From: Erodium maritimum | Taxonomy: Eukaryota; Streptophyta; Magnoliopsida; Geraniales; Geraniaceae | Assembly (NCBI GenBank): GCA_963921825.1 | Contig: OY997591.1 | Span: 17,913,515 to 17,977,514 of the forward strand | Direction: 5' to 3' | Length of the DNA: 64,000 nucleotides | Shown: piece by piece, positions 1 through 13,469 of the stretch | How the letters are laid out: each line of letters opens with the position of its first letter | Position numbering within the stretch: the stretch's first letter is position 1 | The notes under the pieces: generated by a model | What the model was told of the DNA's origin: nothing | Seen by the model: the letters and a program-made list of their open reading frames with translations, nothing else | Databases searched by the model: none | Program-made: the position numbers and the translations under genes

Positions 1-49
1 TTTTGAATGGATCCTTATTTCTTTGTACTTGATGTTTTTTTATCGTCAG

Positions 50-2370
50 GACGTGGATGAACTAGTGGAGGAAGTTCAAGAGGCTAGAAAAATTAAATTG
101 TTGCATCAGCCAAGCAAGGTACTTTGCTGTCTCCATAACTTTCTTTCAATGCTGTAAGCTGAGATAGAGGGTTATGGCCTCATAGGGAGTTTCTGATGGA
201 ACATTGAGAAAAGACAGCTCTAGTAATTTAGTTGCTCAGTTTAGTGATGAGAAAATATTTTATGTTTGAAGGTCATGGACATGGAACATGAGCTTTATGC
301 ACTAAGAGCTCAAATTCGAGAAAAGTCAGTAGTCTCAGTGAAGCTCCAAAAAGAGGTTACTTGAAAACTTTATCTTGTGCTGCGTAACTTTCCATATAAA
401 CTTTGAAGAGGACACACAATTACTTTTGGGTGCCTTTTCTTTTTAGCTTGCAATGAGCAAGAGGGTTCAGGAGAACAAATCCAGTCCATATGCTTTGATT
501 GGCTCTGAAACCCTGGGCTCATCTCTACAACTCCAGCCTTGCTCTGATAGGTCTCCGCAGCTTTCAAAATGCTCAATTCAGTGGTATCGTGTATCCGCGG
601 AGGGAACTGAAAAGGAACTTATTTCAGGTGTTCATTCTTTCCAAATTTTTGTCTCATGTGAACCTTATTTCACTTCATTTTAAGAACCGTAAACTATTGT
701 TTCTTCAGGAGCAACCAAATCAGCTTATGCCCCGGAACCCCTTGACTCTGGGTGGGTCGTGCAAGCTGAAATCACTTCAAATGGGCAAAAAGTTGCAGTG
801 ACTACCATTAATCCCATTGAATCTGGTTGGTTTACAAAAATTGAACATTCAATATGAGTTGGTAAATATGGATGTTGGTTTGCAATCCTTGTCTAATGTT
901 ATTTGAAGTGACATTTAGCCTTGGTCTTTATCACAATGATTAAAGAAGCAGAAGAGAAGACTGACCAGATTATATTTACAGCTGCAGGATTGGGAAGCTA
1001 TGTAGAGACTCTTCTGAGGAAATCTAACTCTGAATTTAATGTATGCTATCAAAACCTATTATTTTTCAATACTCCAGAAGCTATGACTTATAATAAAGTA
1101 TCAATGTTTGAGACTTGCAGGTAGTGATTTCCCAGATGAATGGACAAAATCATCCATCACATTCTGTTCACATGTTTCATGTGGGGAAGATGAGGATGAA
1201 GCTCTGTAGAGGTTGGATCACAAAGGGGAGGGAAATTTATTCCAGTTCAACACAGGTACCACCTACCTGTTTAATATAGGGATAATTGCAAGAAAGTACT
1301 AGGAACTTGTCTTTTTATTGACTTTTGTTATGGGCCTTACGGACCGTAACGGACTGGGCTAAACACACCAAAGCTGCTGCGCAGCTGCTGCCATATAGGG
1401 ATAGTCGGCTAGGGTTTGAGTTTAATTAGTTATTTCCTTTAAATAATTGCCTAGTTTGAGAGTATTTCCTTTTAATTATGTGTTAGGATTTGGTAAGTTA
1501 GTAGTATTCCTTGTATTAGAACTTGGACTCCAAGTAATCTCTTGGCTATATATACCAAGAGAGATTAATGAATAAAACAGACTAAGAATTATAAAGAATA
1601 TTTGGTCTCTCCCACGAGGTCCTCGAGTTCCCTCGATAATCATGAGCTTGTATCAAAAGGTCTTCGGGTTCCCTTCTAACGAGCCCGTATCCTATCCCAT
1701 AACGCGATCGATCACGCAGGGTCATAACAACTTTGTATAAAAATGACTATTTTACCCTTACAAGTAAAACATAAAATTGAAATATTCACATCCCTGATTT
1801 TCTTCCTCTTTGTACCGTACAAAGAGTAAAAATTTACGGAATATGAAAGCCTGGATTTTGGGTTCTTTAATTATAATTTTTTAAATTTAAATTTCCAATG
1901 GGAAAATCGTCTTTTAAAGATTTTATACAAAGTGAAACAAAAAGACACATTCAGGACACTTTTTATCAAAAGGGCTACAAGTTGCAAAAAATGAATACCT
2001 CAGGGTACTTTTTTGCCGTTATCCCTTTAATATATGAACAAGCCGCACATGCTGTGATGTAAATGCATGTTCTTACACGTGCTTTTTGCTTGCTGCTGGG
2101 CTGTAGCTGTACGGATATAGAGGGGATGCCAATGGTGCGGCCAAACAGTTGTTTTGGCAAGCAAGGAGGGGGCTGTCTTTTGTATTATCGTTTGAATCAG
2201 AGCGAGAAAGGAATGCAGCCATTATGCTTGCCAGGAAATATGCTCTTGATTGCAATGTATGTACTTGCTCGCTCACACACTCTATCTTGTGTCATCGATT
2301 TTTATTTAATGTGAAGCTTTTTTCAACATGACAGGTTGTGCTTGCCGGACCAGGTGACTATCGAGTATAG
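50..2370 (+). CDS. SCAB1: SCAB-type stomatal closure-related actin-binding protein, C-terminal part (5' end outside window)
   Basis: Eight exons with GT-AG borders join in one frame: 50-118, 272-355, 447-627, 709-825, 982-1040, 1121-1255, 2107-2256 and 2335-2370 (TAG). They encode the last 276 residues. The product matches my memory of plant SCAB proteins, which bind, bundle and stabilise actin filaments and affect stomatal closure. Shared landmarks are VQEARKIKLLHQPSK in the coiled coil, SKCSIQWYR and ELISGATKSAYAPEP in the Ig-like segment, GLGSYVETLLRK, HMFHVGKMRMKLC, and the PH-like end with FESERERNAAIMLARK and VLAGPGD. Known family members are about 500 residues, so the N-terminal actin-binding and first coiled-coil exons should lie before position 1. 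Every visible exon is open and phase-compatible, so the gene looks functional. Intron 1256-2106 carries a solo LTR. Paralogue number (SCAB1, 2 or 3) cannot be decided. Confidence 0.9.
1326..1729 (+). mobile_element. Solo LTR in a SCAB intron
   Basis: A 404-bp unit begins TGTTATGGGCC and ends GGGTCATAACA. It has inverted ends TGTTATG/CATAACA and is flanked by the perfect 5-bp duplication ACTTT (1321-1325 and 1730-1734). A TATA-like stretch near 1548 and AATAAA near 1571 put the sense strand on plus. No internal domain is present, so this is a solo LTR. Its size suits a Copia element, but family is inferred. Confidence 0.85.
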
Positions 2371-2886
2371 AAAGTAAAACCTTAGCTAACTCAGTTTTTC
2401 ATTCTTTAAATGTGAGTGATCAGGTTTTTTTTTTACCTTTTCATGTTGCGAGTTATGTATTAATTTGTGTGTGCTTGTGAAGACGAAGGGAACACAATGT
2501 CCTTTGTCAGTGTAATCACTAATCTGGCTGGCTTTGTTTTAGGCAAGCTTTCTTTTTCATCCTAACAATTGGTGTGATATATACGTGATTCCTTCGGTTG
2601 TGGTTGATTTGCATTTAATGTCTGTACTTTGAAGTTCTATCTATGTTCTTCCAATTTGGTATCAATTATTACTGTACGCTAACAACATACATATAGGATG
2701 ACCCCAGACAGAGCATGAGAGCAACTACAGTACACGAACAGGATACAACAATAATATACATTGTACCAATATATACCAAAAACCCTCACATCTATCATAT
2801 GTTGACGACTCACTAAAATTGGATCGAAGGGAAAAGTATATGTTCCTAACCAAAGTAAACAAAATTCTTAAGTTACTAACAACCTC
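2371..2886. other. SCAB 3' flank / 3'UTR
   Basis: This is AT-rich sequence between the SCAB stop codon and the large LTR nest. It presumably holds the 3'UTR; I see no clear AATAAA signal and no other gene. Confidence 0.5.
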
Positions 2887-5800
2887 TGTCACGCCCCAAA
2901 TATGGTTTTGACTGGATCCGAGACGTGAACTGAAAATAACAATAATAAAGGTGAATTTTAAATAAAGAGTTCTTCAAATAAACGTCAAAATAGTAATTCA
3001 AACCATAAGAGTCGAATCTTAAAACCACAATAAAATAGTTTAGTATAAAGAGAAAGTACGTCGCTAGACCATACTAGACTAAGACTCTCTCTAGCTCCCA
3101 AGGTCCGAGAATCCCGCTAGATCAAATCCCGTTGAAGACCTGTAGAACAATAAAATAAAGGGGTGAGCTTTCGCTCAGTAGGAAAAAGTAGTTAAGGTGA
3201 TGAGTTATCCGCTCACCACCACGGGTAACCGTCCAATTAGAGCATACTAGCAAGGCACAACAGCTAACGACAACCACAGAAATCACATAATCACAAACCA
3301 TACTTACATGACCAAATCGCACCACTTATCCAATAATCAAGCACACAACACACAGTAAAACAACTACACGTCCCGTACAGCAGTCCCCGAACTCCGCCGG
3401 CTGTCCACAACCCGACTCAACCATATCGTACCGGACCACACAGCATCGGCCTAGATATCTTCCCGGAAACACGACATCGGGTACAAATCACGACACATCA
3501 TACCGGACCACACATCATCGACCTAGATGTCTTTCCGGACCACACATCATCGGGGTACGGATCACACCATCCTTGGCCTAGATACCCTACACCGGAATAC
3601 CCCCTCGATGTAGGTATCGTACCGGAACTAGTAACACCGGGGGACCGCGTACATGGGACAACACCCTCGGCCTAGATACCACCCTACACCGGCATACCCC
3701 CTCGATGTAGGTACCGTACCAGAATACCTCGTCTCGGAACATAACGTATCGGATCACATCCACGAATACCTCAAACATATCACAGTCATAGTTCAATCAA
3801 CATCTTACCAAACCAACCAATCTTACCGAACACCACATCGGTCTATCATTCACCCGATCATATCACAAGGCGAAGTTCATGTCATACTACACATATCATA
3901 CCGAGCATACAATCTCATAATCCTCAATCTAACAACGGATAAACCACATATCAAGCATCACAAGTTGTCACGCCCCAAATCTGGTTTTGACCGGACTCGA
4001 GACGTGAACTTTAAACAATAAATAATTTAAGTAAGACAATTGAAATAAGTATTAAACAAAACTCCGAAATTCATAAACCGAGTAAAAAGAATCAACAGCT
4101 CAAGGAACCCAGTAAAAGTATTTGGGTTAAATAAACACAATACGTCTCTAGACCACTAGCCCGGACTCTGATTGGGCTCCCAAGCGCCGAGAATCCAGCT
4201 TGTACAACTCCCGCTCAAGACCTGAAAAACAACAAGGTAAGGGGGTGAGCTTTCGCTCAGTAGGAAAAGTAGTAAAGGTTATGAACTTCAGTTCACTACC
4301 ACGAGTAACCGTCCAATTTGGGCATACTAGCAAAGCATAGCTATCAACAATGCCCACGGGACAAGCACCAACCACTAATCACCCTCGCAAGAACATAATA
4401 ACACAATATAGTAATGCACAAAGCCAATCAACACACACAACAGAGCAACACATAAATTAGTGCAACCGTCCTTAACATCGCCGGCTATCACAGCCCGTCC
4501 CATTTATATCATACCGGAACACGAAGCATCAATCCCGACATCTTCCCGTCACGTAGAATCGGGGTAACATCCCAGACCGGAAATCCCTCAGTCGGACGTC
4601 TTCCTGTCACGTAGAATCAAGGCCTCACGCACACCGGACCAGCACATACCTTGGTCGTACGCCTTCCCGGAAAACACACACAGCATCGGGGTAATGGTTA
4701 AACCGTCCTCGTCCTCGATACTCTACACCGGCTTACTCTCTCAGTGTAGGTATTATACCAGACCCGTCTCCTCTTGGAACACACGTTAAAAGGACAACAC
4801 GCATCACGAAGCCTTAGTGCGACCACGGTATACCAACCAAGCCAACTCACCATATCACACAAATCGGTCTATCACTCACCCGATCATATCACAACCAAGG
4901 ATTCACCTCAAATCAAACACGGCACACTTGCCCACACATAGTCACAACATGCTACACCGAGTATAATCATATTAAGACTCTCAAACAGCGGCTACAACAA
5001 GCATCATGCATCTCAAACAACACGCAATCCTAAGGCTCGACACGACCATTTTACCAGCACGGCAATTTCACAAGAATTGAAAACAGTTAATCTAGTGAAT
5101 CACATCATACATGCCAACTAAGACTCGTCTGTTTATTTATATAATTGAAAGCAATTATTCTAGTGAATCACATCCTACATGCCAACTAGGACCTTTCCGG
5201 TTTTATCATCATCTAGCATGCATACTAGTAACTTTCCGTAATTAAAGCGGTATTCGCTACTTTCCCTACCTCAAGAATAAACAGCTCACGTCTCCTAGCT
5301 GCTGACGTCCGGGACTACTTTCGGTCTTCTCGGACAAAGTCAAAGTCTGATTTTAACAAGTAGAGGTGGTAAGCAGTCCCGGTTCAGTCTGAATCAGTCC
5401 TCTAATTCATCAATTTAGTCCTTTAAATTCTCCATTTTAAATCATTTAAATTATTTAAACAATTAAATAATCTGTCCAACCCGGATCCGACCCGGATCAG
5501 ACCCGGTTCAGATCCAAACCCGGACCTGACCCAGACCCGACCAGATCCGGGCCTGGTTCCAGGCCCAGCCTGACTCGAGGCCCAGACCTGTCCTAGACCT
5601 GACCAGATCCAGGCCTGGTCCGAGACCTGGCTTGGCCCGAGGCCTAGTCTGGTTTGAGTCCGACTCGGTCAAGGGTAACACCGGCGAGGGTTTCGGTCTT
5701 GATGAGGCGGCAGACGGCGGCTGGAGAGCTCGGAAAAGGGGAGAGAAAGCCGAGGAAAGAGAACGGCCGAACGCGTTGCTCACCTGGATCTATTCTCTTG

Positions 5801-6842
5801 TCTCCGGCGCGGCGCGATTCGAGCCCGGAAGAGAAGAACCAGCGTGAGGCCTCCGGCGACGGCGGCGACCAGATCTGGTTCGTGTAACTCGCCCGACGGC
5901 GTGGCTCTGTTCCGGACACGGGCTTGGCGACGGTGGCTTCAGCGTCGGTCTTGGGTCGGCGTGGTTCGATTCGTGACCGGGAGTAGTGGCGAGGCGTCGC
6001 CGGCGGTGAGTTGTCGAGGGAGCGAGAGAGAGATCTGAGAGAGAGGGAGGAAGAGAGAGAGGGAGGCGCCTCGGGGTGCGTGCACGAAGTGAGGGAGGAG
6101 AACCCTAGTCCCTGTAGCGATATCCCACGTGCGAGTCGCACGCGTGAGGGAGGAAGGCTGGGCTGAGGCTCGGCACGGGCTTGGGCTTGGCTTGGCTTGG
6201 GCCTGGTCCAGCGAACCGGGGCTAGTACGGCTGACCGGCCCAAGTCTGCTTCCTCTTCTTTTATTTTTTTTTATTTTTCTTTTGCAATTGGCCCAAACTT
6301 CAACCCGTTTTCCAACCAACGACGTTCCAATCTAATAATTTAAATATTAATTATTTTAACCGAGACGGTCTTTACATAAGTCATCAATCATAACACCACA
6401 ACCAACACGCAATCCTAAGGGCACGACATGACCCACATACAATTCTATAGCACGACAATTCCCAAATCTACGGGCACGATATGGCCCGCAAGTTATTCCT
6501 CATTTAACTCGTTCCTCACATCCTACATGCAATTCTATAATTATAACATTAAATCAAAACCTATATGCATACTAGTAACTTTCCGCAATTAAACCGGTAT
6601 CCAATAGTTTCCCTACCTCGATCGCTATCCAAACACTTAGTCACTTCGAGACGCCTAAAAGCCTCCTCCGCCGTGCTCGGGTCCAACGTCTAATATCACA
6701 AGTTAATACGAGAATTAGGCATAATTCAAGAGAGGTTTAGAGAGGAAACATTCCCAATTAACCCCCAAATGGCTCGGTTTTAGGTAACCTTCCCAATTTC
6801 TCGAAATTCTCAAAAATGGGCCCAAAAGCCTCAAATATGTGC
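2887..6842 (-). repeat. 3' LTR of the outer element, partial, split by a solo LTR
   Basis: Positions 2887-3965 align closely with 7445-8520, and 6382-6832 align with 8521-8802 plus 17263-17430. Similarity ends near 6835-6842, before the LTR terminus seen in other copies. About 1.5 kb of LTR remains once the insertion at 3966-6376 is discounted. Confidence 0.75.
3966..6376 (-). mobile_element. Nested solo LTR A
   Basis: This 2411-bp LTR starts TGTCACGCCCC and ends GGTCTTTACA. Its flanks are CAAGT (3961-3965) and TAAGT (6377-6381). The uninterrupted site is visible in the paralogous LTR near 8510-8525. It shares both termini and the TGAGC/GCTCA stem-loop with the other LTRs of this family, but has its own GC-rich middle (about 5470-6200). 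No internal region remains. Long open frames in the GC-rich part have no recognisable protein features. Confidence 0.85.
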
Positions 6843-7444
6843 GTCACACAAGCCAAACACACCAATCAGCAATTTCACACACAAGTCACACAGTCCACAA
6901 TTCATACCACACAACAACTCCACAATGGACAAACATAAACTTAGTTTCAAGTTCTTAACACTTCCTCTTTCTAACATAACATTCATGTCGACATCGTGTC
7001 GTTACAACCCGGTTCAGGCGTCCCCGAATTACGTTGTAACCACTTGACATCCCCCATCACGTCCGACTACAGTGGCCCCTATAGTTGAATCGTGATGGTA
7101 CATACACTTCAGTTTTGCAGAAATTTGGGCATGACCCGTTTGAAAATTACACTAACCATCCGCTTACGCGAGACATTCAAATCACAACCTGCACAAATTA
7201 CTCGACACAATCATATCTCACAGCAATTAGCAGACTCAAACATCGGTACCAATCACAATGGTTCACCACAAGTTCACGGCACTAGACATACCTTTCACCA
7301 AACCGAGACTCTCTTCGTCTTGATTCTACGCGTAGGACATTTACGATTTGCGTAACCGACACACGGAAACCTAGCGACTTAACTCTACCCACCTAATTGA
7401 CGTACGGTCCGAAGTTTTTGAAAAACCAGGCCTTGATACCAAAT
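6843..7444 (-). other. Leader/primer-site remnant of the outer LTR element
   Basis: About 600 bp lie between the two LTRs. Next to the LTR at 7445, the minus strand reads TTTGGTATCAAGGCC, close to the usual plant Met-tRNA primer site TGGTATCAGAGCC. The remainder is non-coding and probably the untranslated leader, so nearly all coding sequence has been lost. Confidence 0.65.
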
Positions 7445-8802
7445 TGTCACGCCCCAAATCCTGTTTTGACCGACTCGAGACGTGAACTGAAAGTAACAAT
7501 AATAAAGGTGAATTTTAAATAAAGAGTTCCTCAAATAAACGGCAAAACAGTAATTCAAACCATAAGAGTCGAAGCTCAAAACCACAATAAAATAGTTTAG
7601 TATAAAGAGAAAGTACGTCTCTAGACCATACTAGACTAAGACTCTCTAGCTCCCAAGCTCCGAGAATCCCGCTAGATCAAATCCCGTTGAAGACCTGTAG
7701 AACAATAAAATAAAGGGGTGAGCTTTCGCTCAGTAGGAAAAAGTAGTTAAGGTGATGAGTTATCCGCTCACCACCACGGGTAACCGTCCAATTAGGGCAT
7801 ACTAGCAAGGCACAACAGCTAACGACAACCACAGAAATCACATAATCACAAACCATACTTACATGACCAAATCACACCACTTATCCAATAATCAAGCACA
7901 CAACACACAGTAAAACAACTACACGTCCCGTATAGCAGTCCCCGAACTCCGCCGGCTGTCCACAACCCGACTCAACCATATCGTACCAGACCACATAACA
8001 TCGGCGTAGATATCTTCCCAGAAACACGGCATCGGGGTACAAATCACGACACATCATACCGGACCACACAACATCGGCCTAGATGTCTTCCCGGGCCACA
8101 CATCATCGAGGTACGGATCACACCATCCTCGGCCTAGATACCCTACACCGGAATACCCCCTCGATGTAGGTATCGTACCGGAACTAGTAACACCGGGGGA
8201 CCGCGTACATGGGACAACACCCTCGGCCTAGATACCACCCTACACCGGCATACCCCCTCAATGTAGGTATCGTACCGGAATACCTCGTCTCGGAACATAA
8301 CGTATCGGATCACATCCACGAATACCTCAAACATATCACAGTCATAGTTCAATCAACAGCTTACCAAACCAACCAATCTTACCGAACACCACATCGGTCT
8401 ATCATTCACCCGATCATATCACAAGGCGAAGTTCATGTCATACCACACATATCATACTGAGCATACTATCTCATAATCCTCAATCTAACAACGGATAAAC
8501 CACATATCAAGTATCACATGTCATCAATCATAACACCACAACCAACACGTAATCCTAAGGGCACGACATGACCCACATACAATTCTACAGCACGACAATT
8601 TCCAAACCTACGGGCACGACATAGCCCGCAAGCTATCCCTCGTTTCACTCGTTCCTCACATCCTACATGCAATTATATAATTATCATATTTAATCAAAAG
8701 CTATATGCATACTAGTAACTTTTCGCAATTAAACCGGTATCCGCTACTTTCCCTACCTCGATCGCTATCCAAACGCTTAGTCACTTCGAGATGCCTAAAA
8801 GC

Positions 8803-10490
8803 TGATAGTCTTAGTGCCCGTAGTTCAATCCTAAATGTCCAAATGTATATATCATCGTTAGCAATAAAATTAAAGCGGCTTTATATTACTTATGGGTTGG
8901 AGTACTATATCGATGTGTGCTCTGATCTATGCCCACCATGCGAATAGAACCATAGATCGAGATATATCACACTCGATGGGTCCCTAGTCAACAAAGCTTC
9001 ACTAGAAGCGACTAGTATGAAAGATGACTCTTTATGGCTTACGTTCTGTAAGTCATTGGAATGGGATTCCGGAGTCTGATCATAGATATCATGTGGGACA
9101 TGATATTGGATGACCCGCCCTGAATATGTGCCATAGATTAAGTCATGAACATATTCAGTGTTGTAGCTTGTCATGTATCCTTAGACCAAGGAGTCTTTGT
9201 GATCGCTATGTAGTCAACAATTGAGTTTGACCTGAGCCTAACGTTGTCCGTAACAGGGCTTCCATAATGGCCAGGATTGGCTTGGGGACGGGCTACATGA
9301 GTGACACGAAAGACGGCTAAGGGATTTATCCCTCATACTAAGGTATGGGAAAGATATCGGTTCTCGGCCGCTTGATCGAGAGTGACTGGAAGAATAGCAT
9401 GGCCATGCACATGATACTGGGTATCATATTTTCAGTCATCTCACATATCAAGGAACGGTGATTGAGAATAATAAGGATGACGGCTCTATGCCTTATCTCA
9501 ATCAGGATATCGGAGATAAAAGGATAATGACAGGGACGACGGAAAGGTTAGAATCGACAGGGTCGATTCGTTATGTAGTGTCAGGCAATACTAAAGTCTC
9601 GTTAGTTGCCACTTAAATAGGATCAAGTAAAATGGGATTTTACGTTGATCTATTGACATGCATAAACCTAAGGGTCACACCGGAGGATGAAACTCATTGA
9701 CACATTTATGGAGAATGGACAAAAGGGAGTTGTCTCGGGACATGACCAAAATTGGGTTTTGGGTCATGTGCCCGTAAGTGAATAGGACTTTACGGATCGA
9801 GACAAGGCTTGGAGTCTTGGGATTGATCGCGTCGGATAATGTTGGACATTTCCGGTATGGAAGGCATGAAGGCGATGAGCGAATCACGGGACCTTGTTGG
9901 AAATGGCCACGGGCCATGTTCCAAGAGGCCCATGAAAGGCCCATGCAACCAAGGCCCATGGAACTAATTAATCAAGTCTTGATTAATTAGTACTAAGTAA
10001 GCAAGACAAGGATTAAGGTGTTGGTGATTCACCACCTAACCCAATCTTGTCTTGCCATACTTTGTCCTATTTACACCTTACTTGACACCATACTTGTCCC
10101 ATGCCTTTAGTTGGACAAGTATGGGTTTTGTTATGTTTAAGTCATCTTTTTTCAACATAACAAAGACAAGACAAGAATAGGAAACACATTTTCTCTCCCT
10201 CTTCCATGGCCATTTCGGGTTTGGCTAGTTTCCTCCTCCATTTTTGTGTTCTTCAGTCCTCAAAGAGAAGAACTACGTGGCTTTGATTCCCATGTGGATA
10301 CGTAGGCATCTTGGAGACTCAAGCCAATCATTCGTTAACCGGTGTTCTTGTTTTGGTAAGAGATAGTGCTGAATTTTTCTCTTGTGAATCCATTCTTTGT
10401 TAGTTGTTTCATGGTTTTAATCGTCTCTTGGTTTTTATTGATTTTCCGCTGCGAGTTGGTTCATCTCCAACCCTACCTCGAGACCTAACA
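8803..10490 (+). repeat. 5' LTR of the Copia element
   Basis: This is a 1688-bp LTR ending CGAGACCTAACA and followed by the primer site. It is nearly identical to 15574-17257 and to the solo LTR at 46482-48169. Confidence 0.93.
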
Positions 10491-10491
10491 G

Positions 10492-10504
10492 TGGTATCAG
10501 AGCC
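10492..10504 (+). other. Primer binding site (initiator Met-tRNA type)
   Basis: TGGTATCAGAGCC sits one base after the 5' LTR. It is the standard plant Copia minus-strand primer site. Confidence 0.9.
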
Positions 10505-12049
10505 GTGCTACCTTCGGGATTCACAAGACGGTGTTCAAAGTTTCGGTTTTGCTTGAAAGTTTCATTTTTGGCATGTTGTTTTGCTAAATTGTTTGATAAC
10601 ATGTTTTAAATTCTTGTTCATGAATTTAATGCATGTAAAATGAATTTTTGAAAATTATTTCAAATCTGGAAATTTTGAAAAAAATTTGATTTTTCGGGTC
10701 TCGGGAGCGGGACTCTCGGGGAGCCGAAACCGGGACCGAACGAGGCTCTGTTGGACGGAGCTAGGCCAAGCATGACCATTGGATGGTTGATATGCCAAGG
10801 CTAAACCGTTTTTTTAGTTATGACGAGTTTGGAACCGTCATGACGAACTCGAAGATCAAATGTTCAAAAGTTTCATTTTTGAACGGTTTCGATAAACCGA
10901 GCATCAAAAATTTTCGAAACTTGGCTATTAATTAAAACCGAAAAATCACATGATGTTTGATAACATGCTTGTTTGATAACACGATGTGTGATGTGATGAT
11001 GTTGGCATGGTGTACATAATAGCCCCGAGCTCGATTTAATTATTTATCGCTTTTCACGGCCTGCGAGCCGTTAGAGTTAGCGTGTAATTATTCTTTCAAG
11101 GTGTGGTCGTCGAACCACTTGTTTGTAATATTTATTTATTCTCGACCTGCGAGTCGTGTATTAAATTGTAATATTTTACTCAAGACGAAGAAAGGGCGAA
11201 AAGGTCATTTGGTGGCTTTTCGGGTATTGGCATCGGCTTGGAGTCGGTGGAGCTCAAGAAGTTAGTGGGAGTTAGTTTAGGGGGCTATTATGTGCACATT
11301 TATCGCTTTATGCTTGGTTTAGTTTATGCATGATTAATTCTATGTGTTTTAGAATTGCATGCTTAACTTTATTTACCGAGCATATCACCTCACATGCAAT
11401 GATAAAATTGGAATTTTAATCCTTGTGTGTGAACCCTTAGAACCGTCATTACATTGGATGTAGTTGACGGGTTCAAAGGAAGAATTACATTGGATGTAAT
11501 TTGAGGCATCATTGCATTTGGAATGTAGTTGATGTGCTCATCGCATCTAGGATGTGCCAAAGTTTTGAACACAACTGGACAAGTAAAAGCGGGTCATGTC
11601 CGATACCTCCCAATCATCAACACCTTACTACTTCCCCGTTCTATGGGTGTCGTGCGCATTAGCGGAGCATCCATGGGGAAGCGGGGTAGTAGGTTTGGAC
11701 GACATATGTGGGTGTCGTGCGCATTAGCGGAGCACCTACATAGTGACGAGCCATAATTGAAAATTGGTGGACCCGACTACGATTCTCAGCCTGAGGTTGA
11801 GCTAGGGTAACAGATAGGGTAAGTCGTGTACATAAGTACATACCCTAGCCAGGAGTCACATTGGATGTGATTGGATGGAGTCCTACCTACATAGCTCGAT
11901 TAAGTGGTGAGCATTAGTTCAGCTTAATCGAGTGAATCAAGGATCTTGGTTTCAGATTCTAAAGGTTTAGAATCGATTGTTGGTGTTTAAGCTTGATCTT
12001 CATAAAATTTATTCAGTTTACTGATTGAATTTTATCTGTTGTAGATCAA
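10505..12049 (+). other. Leader of the Copia element
   Basis: This is a 1.5-kb untranslated leader between primer site and gag. It contains short repeated phrases such as ACATTGGATGTAGTTGA around 11450-11530 and GGTGTCGTGCGCATTAGCGG (11647-11666 and 11711-11730). No gene is seen. Confidence 0.6.
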
Positions 12050-12283
12050 ATGGAAAATTCAGCGAACATTAATAGTTTGTCATTAAAAACCATTCTTGAC
12101 AGGGTCAAGCTAAATGGGACAAACTATTTGGACTGGTACAGAATTTTGAGGATAGTCCTCAAGTCTGAACGCAAAGAATATGTCCTTGACAAGGTTGTCT
12201 CTAAGACCATATCAGAGTTACATGAAGTGTCATTAATTGCTGAGAAGAATATATTAGGGATCTGGGATCCAAGGATATTCTGA
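12050..12283 (+). pseudogene. Copia gag fragment
   Basis: The fragment opens with MENSANINSLSL and has KLNGTNYLDWYRILRIVLKS, the typical N-terminus of Ty1-Copia Gag that precedes the capsid-like region. It is part of the broken element at 8803-17257. Confidence 0.8.
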
Positions 12284-12928
12284 TGGTCAACAAGGGAATT
12301 GGAAGTGGCAAGGGCGGGGCCCATGCGCACTTGGCAGGAAAGATGAGACACATGAGAATGTCTGCTTCTACTGCCAATAGCCTGGTCATTGGAACCGGGA
12401 TTACAGGAAGTTCACGGCTGATCTGAAGAAGGGCAGTGGGACTGCGCCTTCATCAAATAGCGTGGATGATCTGAAGAAGGGCAGTAGGACTGCGCCTTCA
12501 TCAGGAAACCTGGATGATCTAAGGAAGGGCGGTGGGACCGTGCCTTCATCCGGTATTAACTCTATAGAGCTACATCTCTCTACTTCCAAAGATTCATGGG
12601 TATTAGATACCAGGACTGAATCTCACAGATGCACTTATATATGGTGGCTGAAAGTATGAGAGGTTTGGAAAGCACGAAGTGGACCTCAGAGTTGTGGCAA
12701 CTGCTGTAGGATCCATGAGTCTTGCTTTGCCAAGAGGCCTTGTCTTAGTACTGTATAATGTATATTGCATACCTACTTTCAGTAGGAATATTATATTTGT
12801 ATCCGTGTTTGACAAAGAAGGATATAATGTTAATATTGGAAATGGAGTTTTCAATGTTCTATGCAATGATATGTTTTATACCAGTACTGACTTGGTTGGA
12901 GGATTGTACATATTAAATATGGGTAACA

Positions 12929-13469
12929 ATGCCTCAAGTTCTATATATTCCGTTAATACCAAGAGGTTTTAAATCCAACGATTTAAACCTAACTCTGTTA
13001 AGGCACTATCATTTAGGTCGCATAAACAAGAAGCACCTATCAGCACTTCAGAAGTGCGGACTTTCAGGTTCATTCGAATTCCATTCGATCGATAGGTGCA
13101 AGGTTTGTTTGATGGGCAAAATGACTAAAGTTCCCTTTAATCGATCGCGATGAAAGGGCGGGTGAATTATTAGGGCTGATACACTCGAATGTGTGTAGAC
13201 CAATAAGTTCACTTGCCAGGAGGGGTTTTAACTACTTTATCACATTTACTGATGATTACAGTAAATATGGTTATGCCTATTCGCTGAGACATAAGTCTAA
13301 AGCTTTTGATAAATTCAAAAAGTTTAAGACTAAAGTAGAAAACCAGCTCGACAAAGGTATTAAGGCACTTCAATTGGATCGAGGTGGAAAATACTTGACC
13401 ACAGAGTTATTAGATCATCTAAAAGAGAATGAGATCCTTTTGGAATGGACTCCTCCTGGGACACTGTAG
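12929..13469 (+). pseudogene. Copia integrase region (zinc-binding and catalytic parts)
   Basis: LRHYHLGRINKKHL and DRCKVCLMGKMTKVPF are the H-C type zinc-binding GAG_pre-integrase segment. FITFTDDYSKYGYAY and LQLDRGGKYLTTE belong to the integrase core. This is a fossil coding segment. Confidence 0.85.

Noticed and set aside
5644-6243. 199-codon open frame on minus near a GC-rich block
   Set aside because: It lies wholly inside solo LTR A, is low complexity (Arg/Ser/Pro-rich) and has no match to known families.
9675-9959. 94-codon frame on minus that recurs at 16442 and 47354
   Set aside because: It is antisense within the three Copia LTR copies. Shared openness follows from shared LTR sequence, and there is no protein signature.
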